Shown piece by piece: positions 32,901 to 44,715 of a DNA stretch of 64,000 nucleotides. Under the pieces are notes generated by a model. That model did no database searches. It was not told the origin of the DNA and saw only the letters and a list, made by a program, of their open reading frames with translations. Origin of the DNA: Okapia johnstoni (taxonomy: Eukaryota; Chordata; Mammalia; Artiodactyla; Giraffidae); the NCBI GenBank assembly GCA_024291935.2, contig CM044312.1:44651001-44715000 (forward strand), read 5' to 3'. The position numbers and the translations under genes were made by a program. Numbering within the stretch: position 1 is the stretch's first letter; the number at the start of each line of letters is the position of its first letter.

Positions 32901-34029
32901 CAGGTGATGGAGTTTACTGTGCTGGTATCTAATGGGCCTTCATTAATTAGAAAACATGGATTTTTGTGCCTAGATGAGTGTTTACTACAGCTATAGGACA
33001 GGATGGCTTGTCCAGAAAGCTGGAGACTCTGTCTCCATATTATAAGATCCTTTAAGGTATGAGCTAATCTTCACATATAGGGTTATTATATTAACCTCTT
33101 TTTAAGTTCCACTATAATACTTTGACCTACAAAAGAACCCATCCTTGTACATTTGGGGACTATTCTCTTTCCTAATTAAAGTCAGATGGTCGGCTTGTAG
33201 GTTTTGGGTTTTTTGTCTATTTTCTGTCTTCCTGAGCTGCCTCTTAACAGCTGTGGTGTATTGCCAATGAGTTATCAGTGGACAGACATGAGGTTGCTTT
33301 ACAATGTTAAATGACATATTACAGTGCTTCCACAAACTACAAAAGCTGAACATCATGGACAATACTAAATCTTGTGCAAGAGTTATCCTTTTAAAAAATA
33401 CATGCTGATTTCTAAAATATAGCTGCACAATGCTTTTTGGCCATTTTCCTAACATGTGCTCTATTTCATGACCAATGTTTTCATAGAATTGGATGATTTC
33501 CTTGGTCTCATTCTTTTGACAACAAACAACAACAGCAAAAAATTATATCTGACCTTAAATGCTGGAATGGAGGAAACATTAAAAAATAGCTAATTTAGAA
33601 ATAATGCCTATCAATGTACTAACTGATTCAGGCAAGTCATCAACAGATGCTTAAACTGCTGGATAATATATTACATGATCTCAAATTATCATCATATAGA
33701 TTACTTGTTAATTACAATGGAGAGAATATTGGTTAGAGGGTATCATCTAACCAAGCGGTCCAAGTCAGCATTTCCAATAACATGTTAGACCGTCATTATG
33801 TGCCTTCTGATGTGATGGGCAAGTACATAACATCACTTATTTAGTACACTTAACAAAAATGTTTTACTTGTATATAATCATGAGCAAACAAAATGCAGCA
33901 GTAATGATTCTGTGGTTATGCAGGAAGAAGTCCTTGTTAGAAGATGTTTAGAATTGAAATATCATAATAAGCACAATTCACTTCAAAGGGCTCATTAGTG
34001 ACAGAGAGAGAATGAAAGAAAGAAAAAAG
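32901..34029. other. Unassigned AT-rich DNA, no gene seen
   Basis: No exon or repeat recognised. A 117-codon minus-strand frame at 33102-33455 has no known domain. Confidence 0.4.
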
Positions 34030-34146
34030 AGAGAATGTGTAAAATATTGACAGTTGTTGAATCTAGGTGAAGGGTCACAGATGTAATAGTCTTTCAAAAG
34101 TTGCTGTAGGTTTGAAATTTTTCAAAATAAAAAGTTGGAAAAAAGT
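34030..34146 (+). repeat. L1M-type 3' end
   Basis: TTGTTGAATCTAGGTGAAGG, then GTAGGTTTGAAATTTTTC and AAAATAAAAAGTTGGAAAA: the typical 3' end of an old mammalian L1. Confidence 0.65.
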
Positions 34147-34407
34147 CATAAATTAGTGGTTCCGTGAAGGGAAGATATCAGTTGTTACAGTCATATATCA
34201 GTCTGTAACTGGCTCTTGAGACAATATTTCATTGAGATTTATTAAAAATGACAGAGGATAGGTCTATTTGAAAACTCTTGCAACTCTTTTTTTTTTTCCA
34301 GAATCATAGACTAAACTGCTATTAAAACTGAAGATGTTGTTTGTGGTAGAGTAATAATGAACATAGTAACCAGCTACCTAGTCTCTCAAATTAATAGGTT
34401 CATTTGC

Positions 34408-34570
34408 TCTTTTTTTAAATTTATTTTTTAATTGGAAGAAAATTGCTTTACGATGTTGTGTTGGTTTCTGCCATACAACAATGCAAGTCAGCCATAATTA
34501 TACATATATCACCTCCCTCTTGAGCTCTCTCCCCTCCCCCTATCCTATCCCTCTAGGTCATCACAGAACT
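34408..34570 (-). mobile_element. Ruminant L1 3' end fragment
   Basis: Reverse L1 tail: TTTTTTTAAATTTATTTTTTA, ATTGGAAGAAAATTGCTTTAC, GTTGGTTTCTGCCATACAAC, then the pyrimidine-rich CTCTCTCCCCTCCCCCTATC block and TCTAGGTCATCACAGA. Only the 3' UTR is present. Confidence 0.82.
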
Positions 34571-34639
34571 CACTCTTAATTCTTCTCGTCCTTCACTCCC
34601 CCATCCTCAAATCTAGTCAACCAGTCACCAGCAGCAAGG

Positions 34640-35025
34640 ATGCTGCCTATAGTATCTCCTGAGTCTGGCTTCTTCTCTCCATCCATATGTCAGGCACCAC
34701 GTGGCCACCTGGAGCACCCCATGTCTATTAGCATGCTGCTCCTCTGCATGGAACACCTTCCTTCCCTTGTCTCTCAGGCAACTCCCTCCTCCTCATTCAG
34801 GATCATTCCAGGGGCACCTCCTTTGTGAATTCAGGGATGGTTTGTTGCTCTTTCTACTGGTTCCCACTGCATTTTGTTTTCTTTAAAACAAGTCTCCTAG
34901 GGACCTGTGCTGTGCTCTGACCAGGTGTTTCTGCTGCCTTTCCACGGGACTGTAACTCATGCACCTCTGCAACATGTACATAGATGGTGTTTAATAAATG
35001 CTTGTAGAGTTCATGAAGGAACAAG
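34640..35025 (+). repeat. L2 LINE 3' end
   Basis: Forward L2 3' region: CTGCTCCTCTGCATGGAACAC, CTTCCTTCCCTTGTCTCTCAG, TCATTCCAGGGGCACCTCC, and the closing TGTTTAATAAATGCTTGTAG. Diverged. Confidence 0.65.
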
Positions 35026-35651
35026 TGAAGACATGATTAGCTAAATGTAAACTAAGATAGAAAACCTCATTTTAACTAAGAGACAGTTCCTAAAGTTATA
35101 CTGATCCAAATTGTACATCTAATCTGTTGTAACATTTTAAAGGTTTTTAAGGGAGTCAAAGGATGGCCAATTCAATGCACAGTGAGATTGTAGAAGGTAG
35201 TCATTTTGAATACTGGATTTGATGAAAATAACTCTGTGCAACTGAAAAGATTCTAGTAAGGAATAATTGTGAGGAGTGAATCGTAGGGAAAATAAAGTTG
35301 TCTGCATGTTGAAGTCTGGAAGAATAAAGGATAGAGAAATAAGGCTAACTATAGCGATGCTAGATATTGGCCCCCTTCCCCAGCTCAAGCCTCTGAGGTC
35401 ATACCCTATTGCCGACCAGGAGAATGTATGTCAGGATGTATCTGGAGTAGTCACTAGGAATGGTTGGTCTCAATGTGTCCCTTTTAGAAACCATTTAGGG
35501 GTGACAAGAAGCAGAATTTAAGTACTGTCACCCACTCTAGTTCAATGTTTTAATGCATCTTGTGAAAACTCAGTTCAGTGATGAAAAGTAACAATTTCCA
35601 GAGGCCTGCTTCAGCATCTTGTGTAGCAGCACATAACGGCATCAAAAAGGG
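35026..35651. other. Unassigned DNA, no gene seen
   Basis: No repeat or exon recognised. Confidence 0.4.
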
Positions 35652-35669
35652 AGCAAATGGGAATCAAAA

Positions 35670-35894
35670 CTGTGTGCATCATGCTAAGTCGCTTCAGTTG
35701 TGCCCAACTTTTTGCAACCCTATGGACTGTAACCCACCAAGCTCCTCTGTCCGTGGGATTCTCCCAGCAAGAATGCTGGAGTAGGATGCCACGCCCTTCT
35801 CCAGGGGATCTTCCCAGCCCAGGGATCAAACTTCTTAAGTCTCTGTCTCTGCATTGGCAGATGAGCTCTTTACCACTAGCACTACCTACAAGGT
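35670..35894 (-). mobile_element. Bov-tA SINE
   Basis: Minus-orientation Bov-tA: CATGCTAAGTCGCTTCAG, GCAAGAATGCTGGAGTAGG, a tRNA head with AGCTCTTTACCACTAGCAC. The 18-bp target-site duplication with one mismatch (AGCAAATGGGAATCAAAA at 35652-35669, AGCAAATGGGAATAAAAA at 35895-35912) fixes the edges. Confidence 0.92.
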
Positions 35895-35959
35895 AGCAAA
35901 TGGGAATAAAAAACATATCTAACATTGAATTTCACTTACAGTATGAATGGATTTTAAAA

Positions 35960-36145
35960 TGAAGAGGGGTGGGGAGTTATGGTTTAATGGGTTTCAGTTT
36001 TAGGTGATAAAAATGTTCTCGAGATGGATGGTGGTGGTGATTGCATAACAATATGAAGGTACTTAATGTCACTGAAATGTACAGTTAAAAAGTTACAATG
36101 GTAAATTTTGTGTTAAGTGTATTTTAACCACAATTTTAAAAGATG
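35960..36145 (+). repeat. L1MA/L1MB-type 3' end
   Basis: GGGAGTTATGGTTTAATGGG, ATGTTCTCGAGATGGATGGT, GATTGCATAACAATATGAAGG, CACTGAAATGTACAGTTAAA and GTAAATTTTGTGTTAAGTG follow the 3' UTR of old mammalian L1 elements in order. Confidence 0.78.
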
Positions 36146-36894
36146 AAGGGGAAAGTATGTTTAGTTAAATTGGGATATTTTTAGCTTTGTCAAACTACAG
36201 ACCTTCGAAAAGTTCTTTGGGAAACTCTGAGGGACCATGCTGCTCAGCAACTGAGTTCTTAGTGTTGGACTTCAGTTCATTTTATGCCAGACTGATGCAT
36301 GATGTTCTGAGAGAATATGGACTGGGCTTATATGGTAAACTTTCAGCTATGTGGAGATATGGTTCAACAACATCAGACATATGAGAAACGTCATGTCTCC
36401 TTGAGAGGATCCCGATTCTACCCAGCTCAAGCTTCCTGGTCTGTGACAGGCAGCCACAGCTTTGCCACTTCTTCTCTCATTGCTCCTGTCTTGTTCATAT
36501 AACTGCCTCTGAAGTAGCCCTGGCAGATTTGAGGTCCAGGAAAGAGGAGTGTGCCAGATGAGGGATGCATAATTTTGTAAAATACTGAATGAATGTCTGT
36601 GTGTGCATGAGGTAGGTGCTTTATAAAAGTGCTTGAGGTCTAAAAATATAAACCTGACTTCAGATTCTCTTCCTGTGTTTAAGGATTTGTTGATATGACA
36701 TCTTTGCTGGTAGCACTGGTATTGTGTTGAGAGAAATCTGATAAAAGTTATTTTTAAAAAATAGTATTCACTTTTAGAACATTCAGAAAAAGTCTCTCCT
36801 CTCCTTTAGATTTGTCCAACTTTTTCTCCTGATTAAAATTGTTTATCTGGACTCCAAATGTCCTTGCAGATCCTGCCCCTTTAATGTGTTCCCT
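36146..36894. other. Unassigned DNA, no gene seen
   Basis: No repeat or exon recognised. Confidence 0.4.
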
Positions 36895-37110
36895 GGGGTT
36901 ACACTGAGATAATGCACATGAAAATGAAGACCTTAAAGACCTCAAGTCATCAGCAGACACCGGGGCCTAATTGCTCCTTTGCTATTGAATGGATGAAAAA
37001 GGAGGCCTGAGGATGCATGTGAGTGTGCATTTTTGTTGGAAGAACATGTGGCATGTTCTCCATCACAGTCTAGTCTTATAGACATAATACAGTGGTTTCT
37101 GTCAACAAGG
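36895..37110. promoter_or_regulatory. Weak candidate regulatory block
   Basis: Repeat-free. Contains GGGGCCTAATTGCTCCTTTG (homeodomain-like TAATTG core) followed by CTATTGAATGGATG (SOX/POU-like). This is a suggestion from motif density only. Confidence 0.25.
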
Positions 37111-37323
37111 GCTTTCTAGTGTTTGCCTGACAGCAATGTCTTCAAGCTGACAAAGCATTGTCTTGGAGCCAACAGCACTCTAGTCTCTAACCACACTTTC
37201 CTTTCCTCTTTTCTCAACGTTTTGAGCACAGACCTCCCTTTACCTTGATGGCCTCTGAGACCACATTTCTTCTGCTTCAATGGCAACATTCCCTGATGTA
37301 CTGATATTTAATCTGTTGCTGTG

Positions 37324-37640
37324 GGCTTCCCTGATAGCTTAGTTGGTAAAGAATCCGCCTGCAATGCAGGAGACCCCAGTTCAATTCCTGAGTCGGGAAG
37401 ATCCGCTTGAGAAGGGATAGGTCAACCCACTCCAGTAATCTTGGGCTTCCCTTGTGGCTCAGTTGGTAAAGAATTGGCCTGCAAAGCATGAGACATGTGT
37501 TCAATCACTAGGTTTGGAGGATCCCCTGGAGAAGGGAAAAGCTATCCACTCCAGTATTCTGGCCTGGAGAATTCTATGGACTGTACAGTCCATGGGGTCG
37601 CAAAGAGTCGGACACGACTGAGCACCTTTCACTTTCACTT
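37324..37640 (+). mobile_element. Two-headed Bov-tA SINE
   Basis: Plus-orientation copy. 37324-37441 is a tRNA head plus the start of the Bov-A body. At 37443 a second full Bov-tA begins with GGGCTTCCCTTGTGGCTCAG and runs to GAGCACCTTTCACTTTCACTTC. The junction (CCACTCCAGTAATCTT then GGGCTTCCC) is at the same consensus position as in the element at 1358-1674. No convincing target-site duplication was found. Confidence 0.88.
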
Positions 37641-39094
37641 CATTTTCACTGTTACAGCACCACCACTGGTAACGATAATAGCTTCCTTCTGTGCAGCAGG
37701 TATGTTGCATACGCACATTTCAATGATCACACAATCACTGATCTCAATCACATGATGAAACGATCACATGTCAATCCCGAGAGGTAGGGTAGGTATCAGC
37801 AGTTGCATTTTCAAGATGCAGAAACTGAAAGACAAGGATGGTGACATGGTTTGCCCAGGTCTCTCTGAAGTTTTTAATGTTGCTGTGTCTGCTGCTGGAG
37901 ACTTGCTGCCTGCATGTGGTGGGCCCAATTTGGGATCTTCAAAGAGGCAGCAGGTACTCTTAGGGGTCAGGAGATCCTTCTTTCTCAGAATTCTTTCTTG
38001 TTTCTCGCACTCTCCTAAGAAGATCCTGTCACTCTATGAGCTAGAAAAGCAAGTCAAGTCTAATGTAAATAGCATCTAAAGTACACTTATATCAACTTCA
38101 AAAAAAAGAGGGGACATAAAGTGCTGAGAACCGCTAACAACTCAAGAACACATCCTCCACTCTGTAAGAATCAGTCACATGTCATTTGGTACTCTCAGCA
38201 CACTTTAGAAAGTTTTCCATTACGTTCTCTCAAGTAGCCTAGCTACATGGATGGCAATAAATAACACCGCAAAGGAAATTCGAGGTCAACTGAAGTGGTT
38301 TAAAAACTAAAACTATTTGGAAATAAAAGGACAAACTTTAATTTATTAGGAATTAGCAACTACTTTTATCTGAATTCTACTTGATGAAGATTAAGAATCA
38401 AAGTGTATCCATCTCTTCTCTCTCTCTCCCCTTTTGGCAGGAGTAAGAGTAGGAGGGGCTTAACATTATCATAAAATAATATATTTAGTTTTTACTGGAG
38501 TTGAAAAAGGCTGTAGACTGTTACACAGTATAGAAATGCAGCTGTTGGGTATTGATAATATATAACATATATTAGCAAAACATCGTGTGGCAGGACTATA
38601 TCTGTAATTTCAAGAGAGTTTTCTTCATATATAAACACAATTCCTATTACTAGAATCCTAATAATAGGTTCTAATATTTGGACCCCAGAACTTCATACTA
38701 AATGAACTTAACTCAATAATCGTTTGAAAAGTGGTACTGAAAGAAACTGACTTGAAAGTCAAAGGATCTTCATTTTAGTCTCTACTCTGTTTCCCACTCT
38801 GTGGTCTGGGACAAAAGTCTAAATTTCCTTTGCCTCCATCTTCTCACCTTAAAACATGGTGCCCCAAAATGCTAATACGGACCTCCCCACCACTAATTTC
38901 TTTAATGTGAAATTACCATGTGAGAGCAACTGCCAGGAGCTACAACTCTTTCCTTCAGTTGATCTGAGTCCTAGAAAAAGGATAAACTAACTGTTGAACT
39001 GTCTCAAAGAACTTATAAGGAAAGTACAGAGAGCTTGATTTGGAATCCTTTTGCTCAACTTTTTAAATAATAGCAATATTATAATTCTGACTAT
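37641..39094. other. Unassigned DNA with a MIR-like piece
   Basis: No exon. 38740-38870 (GACTTGAAAGTCAAAGGATC, CCATCTTCTCACCTTAAAAC) is a weak MIR-like match. A (CT)n-rich stretch lies at about 38411-38433. Confidence 0.4.
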
Positions 39095-39320
39095 TATTTA
39101 TAAATTTGGCTGGTACTCTAAATGCTAACACTTTACATACAGTATTCCATTGATCCTTACAACATACATAGGAGGGAAATAATATTATCTCCTTTATTAC
39201 GTAATGTGCATATATGGAATATAAAATAATATTATTAGATGAAGAAACTAAGGCTTAGAAGATTAAATGGCTTTCAGTGGCCCACACACTTCTTCCAAAT
39301 CTAAGTCCACCTGACTCTGG
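39095..39320 (-). repeat. MIR SINE
   Basis: Reverse MIR: AATGCTAACACTTTACATAC, CATTGATCCTTACAACATAC, ATTATTAGATGAAGAAACTAAG, GTCCACCTGACTCTGGAC. An AT-rich insertion of about 40 bases sits in the middle. Confidence 0.75.
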
Positions 39321-40861
39321 ACATTTACTAACAGTGATTATATCATAGGATGTAGGGCCTTACTCTTCAAAAAATGTAGAAAAATATGAAAAAGTGAACT
39401 GTTGCCCAGCAAATGTAAGTAAAAAGTTACCTTCAAACTAACAATTCATTGTGCATATACTTTCATCAAGCATTCCTTCCCATTTAATATTAAAGGTATT
39501 TATACTGCAATAGGAAAGGAAACAAATGATTTTTTGTGTGTGTTTCAAGTGGATAAAGGGGAGCAATGGTTGAATCCATTTGGATTCCATTCTGCTGCAG
39601 CCAAATCTGTACAGAAATGAGGCTGTGATATAAATGATACACTTGTACTAGAGGGAAACATATATAGTCTTTAAAGTTATTCAATTTATATTGCTACTCA
39701 GTTGTTAAAATGTTGGTGGGTATAGCATGTATATAAATATGACACCAATGACAGCTATAAAGATAAACCTTTTATGTTGTAACTTCTCAATTTAAGCGCA
39801 CAAGACTAAATTTGGGGGATAAATCATGATAATGGGTAGCTGCTACATTTATATGAAAATGAATAAATGTCTTATACTCTCAGTTTATTAACCTATAATG
39901 AGTAGATACTTTATCATCACTTTGTAGATTTTTTGAAATACCTTGGCACAGTTGTGTTACAGATATTGCAGACTCATCTAGTTGCTAAGAAATTAATTTT
40001 ATTACCTAAAAAATTGATTTTCTCGGCACTCAATAATAGATTGGACTGAAAGAATGTGTGACTGATCCAATATACTAACCAGCTATATGACAAGTGCAGG
40101 GAGAGTATGTTCATTTATCTGGAGGAGATAAGAAGGGATAAAGATCTTATACAGATAGGAAGGGAGATTAAAGGCAATCAGAGCCCTCAGGGCACAGTAT
40201 GAAGAGCCTCCAGGAACAAGTGCCTAGGATTCTCCCACCTAACAGATATTATGGGAATGCTTCCTATATAGGGAGGGAGAGGAGGTACTCACAGGCGGTC
40301 CCTCACGTGGTATCTTGTAGGCAGCCATTTCTGCAAAGTGAAATGGGGGTCAACACTAGATCCTCTGGCCCCATGTTTCCCACTACAACATACCCTGTGG
40401 CTTGATGGTCCCATTACTTTGGTTTTGCCCAGAGATGAAGGCTTTTATATTGGGAAGCTCTAAAGTGCAAATACAGAGCTTTGGAAATAAGATGGTTCAA
40501 GAAATGACCTCAGGATATTCTCTGGGTTCCATAGCAACAAGCTAGTTGATAACCTGAGCCCCTTTTCCTCTAGCTAGAGAGGCTGCTCCCCAGCTTCACT
40601 TTCAAAGAACAGGACCCAAGATGTCCAAGTGTGAGGAGCTGGTACTGCTCAGCACCCTCTACAATCTAGTACCTATGCATGACTGGCACCTAAGCCTAAC
40701 AATTCCTATGTAAGGACTCTCATGTTCAACCTGGTAAAAGGAAAAACAACAGAGAAGGTGGTCCTGCTGCTCTGCTAGGGGCTAGGAGAATCGGAAGAAC
40801 AGTATATCCCAGAGGAGAGCCTGGTGCCTCTTGAGCAACACATGAGTAGTAGCATTCTCAC
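39321..40861. other. Unassigned AT-rich DNA, no gene seen
   Basis: No repeat or exon recognised. Confidence 0.4.
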
Positions 40862-40915
40862 CCATGACAGTCCCTGGCACATTGTAGCTGCTCAATAAAA
40901 ATTTGATGAATGACT
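40862..40915 (+). repeat. L2/MIR-type 3' tip
   Basis: CAGTCCCTGGCACATTGTAG, CTGCTCAATAAAAATTTGATG then GAATGA is the shared L2/MIR 3' end. Confidence 0.65.
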
Positions 40916-41339
40916 TGAATGCCTTACATAGGTAGGAAGAGCCTATTCTGTGAGATGCAAAGGAACACAGTGCAGAAGGAATCCTGGCTTCCCCTGAACC
41001 CCTTCTCACTTGCACTCATGCTCACAAGTTCCCATGGAGATGCTGCAACTGAGTTACCTGAAACAACAACCGGCCTGGCCTCCCAAGGAATGACTAAATG
41101 AGCAAGTTGTGAGAGTGTAAACCATTAACCAAAAGGTTGGTCCATAACCCCTTCAGTCATCTCTAGACCCATGAGGGTGATTAATTGGAACCAACTGACC
41201 ACGTCTGAACTGTTTCTCACATCACATTTGGAAGTAGCCACTACCTCCTGCCGTTGAAAACCATAGCCAGAAGGCATTTTCCAGAAGACATCCTGTCTGT
41301 GTTACCCTGAGATGCTGAAGGAAGGCTGAGAAAACGAGC
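40916..41339. other. Unassigned DNA, no gene seen
   Basis: No repeat or exon recognised. Confidence 0.4.
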
Positions 41340-41965
41340 CCCCACTCTCTGCCAGCTGACTTCAAACACATTCAGTCTCAGCTCATTGGGGTCAACAGGA
41401 TTTAGCAGCTGAAGTGCAGTCAGAGGTCACTGCAAATCAGCAGTCTTTGCACAGAGACCTTCCAGGCCGGCTGCTCCTGGCATCCATCCACATCCATCCA
41501 AACGGATGTGCAGACAATGTGAATGACATCTCCCGCTGCCCTTTAAAATGCTTTGGTACTAGAGCTCTCAGCATCCCCATCTTAAGCCACTCAGGTACAC
41601 ACAAGTCCGTCAGCAGTTCCAATTAGGGGATCAGAAAAGAAATGAGTAAGACCTCCCAGATGGCTCTAGCGTGTGAAGTGAACAACATGGATCTCACTAA
41701 TAGATTTTTCCCTCACCTCGGGACGAGGAGCCAGACAAGCACAAAGTGCCCATTAAAGGGCGAGCTGGCCTTATAGCTCCCTGCCTTCTCATCAAGACCA
41801 TTTGGCCACACATCAGCTCTGGAGCCACTTTACTTGCTGAGCTCCCAGCCTTTATTTTATCACCAGCAAACAAGGCCTGTGGTGAGCCAGTGAAATTATC
41901 TGCAGCCTGTGATCAAATTCTGCCATTTCCTCCTGGGTCCCCCAATTTGCGAAGATTTTCTAGGA
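41340..41965. promoter_or_regulatory. Candidate conserved non-coding/regulatory block
   Basis: About 625 bases without recognisable repeat. Few long A or T runs. Contains GCCCATTAAAGGGCGAGC, CCTTTATTTTATCACCAGC, AGCAAACAAGGCCTGTGG (forkhead-like AAACA core) and CCAATTAGGGGATC (homeodomain-like core). Short frames on both strands (41414-41626, 41746-41970) have no known domain. Regulatory function is inferred from composition and motifs only. Confidence 0.35.
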
Positions 41966-42639
41966 TGTGATGCCCAGAGAAGCTTTGAGCAACCATGCCA
42001 ATTAGCACTGACCTTGAGCCTCAGAAATGAAGAGGAGTCATGCTGTGGGTAAAGGGAAAAATGGTTTATTGAAAGGGAAAACTCATCTTGCAGCACAAAT
42101 GGTGTCTCTTTTGGGCCATTAGTACTCCTATCAATAGAAACTTTACATCCTGGTATGAAAAAGTAAAGAGTCACCAAACGGTGACTCAAGCCTTCTCCCT
42201 AACTTACTCACCAGGGTCATGGCTCCCCAACACTTCTAGGGGAAGGAGGAACCAAATGGAAATGAATATTGGTAAAAATATTAGCTAGCTATTCAGAATA
42301 ACAAACCTTCTAAAATTCTGTAGTTTAACCAACAACCATTAATGATCTCTCCTAAGCCTAAGGGTAGGGTGAGTGGTTCTGCTGGTAGTCAGGGCTTGGT
42401 GCATCTCAGCTGGCCTTGTTCATGCTTCTGCAGTCAGTTGCCTGACTGGCTGGGGCTGGGGGTGGAAGTGGAGGCGGAAGCGGAGGTGATTGCTGCTCTA
42501 AATTGGCCTCAGAGTGGATGACTTGGCAATCTCACACTTGGTCTCTTCTTGCAGCCCAGGCTTTCCCTCGTGATAGAGGTGAGGTTCCAACAGGAAATTG
42601 AGGGCTAGGCTTGGAACCTGCCTGCCAGCACCTCCAATG
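41966..42639. other. Unassigned DNA, no gene seen
   Basis: A GGAGGCGGAAGCGGAGG purine/CpG run lies at about 42470-42486. No exon recognised. Confidence 0.4.
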
Positions 42640-42790
42640 ATTTCTTATGACCAAAGAGAGTCACGTGGCCAAGCCATATCAAGGGGGTGGGGAAATACAT
42701 CTAGCTTTTTCATGCCACAACTCACGTGACAAAGGGGCACAGCTACAGAGCAGGTTGGACAATTGGAACCGTCAGGATAACTTATTTGCC
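42640..42790. repeat. Probable ancient repeat, same family as 17100-17490
   Basis: TATGACCAAAGAGAGTCACG, TGGCCAAGCCATATCAAGGG, GGTGGGGAAATACATC and ACAAAGGGGCACAGCTACAG match the same old family as the copy near 17.3 kb. Family name unsure. Confidence 0.5.
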
Positions 42791-43409
42791 ATGATGGGAG
42801 AAGGCAATGAAAGAAATAATTTGGGGGAAAGGAGAAATAGGGTCAAGGTGTTTAAGAGAATATAATTGAGTCTAACTCCTGCTGCCCTTCTTTTTCTTCT
42901 GCCTATACACTCTCTTCAGCCTTCTCCTCAAGCATTGGAAGGTTTAATGCATATTTGCCTAGGAAAAATTTGGCCAGGTCTGATGACTGGAGTTTTCATC
43001 CAGCTCCTCTCTGAGAAATGCTGTTGGCATCCCCCAGGCCCAGGACATACATATCAGCAGGCGGCATTGAGGCCAACAGGAGTTAGAAAGGGCTCCTGGG
43101 GCAAAAAGGGATCTTTGAGCTGCGGTGCTACTCAGGCCACTTTTAAGGAAGAGTGGGGGAGTGAGGAGGAGACTCTTAGCATCACCCCATGAGACTTGAT
43201 CCCTGCCTACCTGTTCTGCATCATCGTTTGCCATTTCCTCTCACAGGCATCTGCCACCTGGCAGGCTGCACTACCTTCAGATCCTGAATCATGCTATGAA
43301 AACAGCTCCACATCTGCATACACACCCTTGTCTAAAACAACTCTCCCCAGCCAGGCATCTCCACTTTATCCTCCAAGTTTCAGTGTGAAGGTCATACCCA
43401 GAAGTGCCT
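42791..43409. other. Unassigned DNA, no gene seen
   Basis: A 108-codon frame at 42866-43192 has no known domain and no exon signals that I trust. Confidence 0.4.
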
Positions 43410-43640
43410 CTCCTCTGTGTTTCTGGAACGGACCTCAGCCAGAGCACTCATCACTCTGTTGTAATTGCTGACTTTTCTGTCTTCCTTACAATTCTGTCAG
43501 TTCCTTTAGAGCTGACAAAAAAAAGTCTTTAGTCCCCACATTCCCAAGATGAAGCAAGCCTTTTTAACCTCCACATTCCCAGGGCTTTTAATTCAGAGCC
43601 CACCACATAGAAGCACTTAATAAACACAGCTTCATTTTCT
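43410..43640 (+). repeat. L2 LINE 3' end
   Basis: GCACTCATCACTCTGTTGTAA, TTTCTGTCTTCCTTACAATTC, AGAGCCCACCACATAGAAGC, ACTTAATAAACACAGC fit the forward L2 3' end. Diverged, with an insertion near 43530-43580. Confidence 0.6.
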
Positions 43641-43734
43641 CCTTGGGGAACAATATCGCCTCTATTTATGGAGCAAATGCAGGTTTGTAAAGGCTTTAAT
43701 TTACTTTCCCTATGCCTCTGGAGCAGAGTTGAGA

Positions 43735-43865
43735 TGTCTCATTCTAGTTTTGTAGTTGACTTGGGCAAATTTTAACTAATTTGCCTAAAATCAACTAACT
43801 TGTAAGTGACAAAGCAAGAACTGAAATCTCCGTCTTTCAAATCTCAGCCCAGTATTCTTTTTAAC
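43735..43865 (-). repeat. MIR fragment
   Basis: AACTTGTAAGTGACAAAGCA, AGAACTGAAATCTCCGTC then CCAGTATTCTTTTTAAC fits the 5' half of MIR in reverse. Confidence 0.6.
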
Positions 43866-43919
43866 GTCAGGTTTAAAATGGGTTTACTTAACTTTTAGTG
43901 TCCTTACTTCATTCCCAAA

Positions 43920-44610
43920 GAGAATTGATTCAACAAGTATTTAAATACAACCATATACTGGGCACTGTTCTTCAAGCTAAAAATATGGTGATACATAAGA
44001 CAGGTCAAGTAGGGGTTAAACAAAACGTAGTACTTATTTAATTTATTTATAAATGAGATACTTAGCATTTACTATGTTCTAGGTGCTATCTTTGTATGCT
44101 TTTTATTTACAGAGGAAGAGACTGAATTACAGAGAGGTGATATCACTTGTCCAAGGCTGCACAACTGGTAAGTGATAAAGTTAGAATATAAACCCAGTTC
44201 GGTTCCCCAGTCTGTGCTCATCACCACTCCCCTAGTTTGCCTCATATAAAATGTTCTATAATGTGAGGTCATGATAAAGTTTCTAATATAAGAAAAGCAG
44301 AGTACTAGGCAAAAGGGATAAGGGGATGCTGCTTTAGACATGGAGAGCAGAAGCAGCCTATCTGAAGAGGTGGCATTGGAGCAAGGGCCTGAATGAAGGG
44401 AGGGGTGAGCCTTAATAGGGAAGAGCATGGCAGGGAGAGGGAATAGCAAGTGCAAAAGCTCTGAGATAGAAAAGTGCTTGGAGAATGTAAGGAGCAGCAG
44501 CGGTCAGGGTGAACAAGGGAAAAAGTGATGGAGGATGCATTTATAAGGGTGATCAAGGGCAACACAAGATGGGGTTGCTTTTTCGGCCGTGCTAAGAGCT
44601 TGCATTTTAT
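43920..44610 (-). repeat. L2 LINE 3' end interrupted by a MIR
   Basis: Reverse L2: TTGATTCAACAAGTATTTAA, ATACTGGGCACTGTTCTTCA at the left. After the MIR come GGTGGCATTGGAGCAAGGGC, GGGAATAGCAAGTGCAAAAG and GCTAAGAGCTTGCATTTTA. A reverse MIR (44057-44230: TTTACTATGTTCTAGGTGC, GAGGAAGAGACTGAATTACAG, AGTTCGGTTCCCCAGTCTG) lies between the two L2 parts. The L2 is therefore the older of the two, if both parts belong to one element. Confidence 0.65.
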
Positions 44611-44715
44611 TTTAGTATGACTTATGTTTCCCAATGATATAAAAATAAAATCTGAAAAGTGAGAAAAAGGTTGAGGATTCAGATAAAAGTAGGAAAAAAC
44701 AAAGCAAAACCAAGG

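Noticed and set aside
37324..37400. tRNA-like sequence in Bov-tA heads
   Set aside because: The heads derive from tRNA-Glu but are SINE promoters with degenerate structure, not tRNA genes.
42866..43192. 108-codon frame as an exon
   Set aside because: There is no domain and no convincing splice signals, and opposite-strand frames of equal length overlap it.
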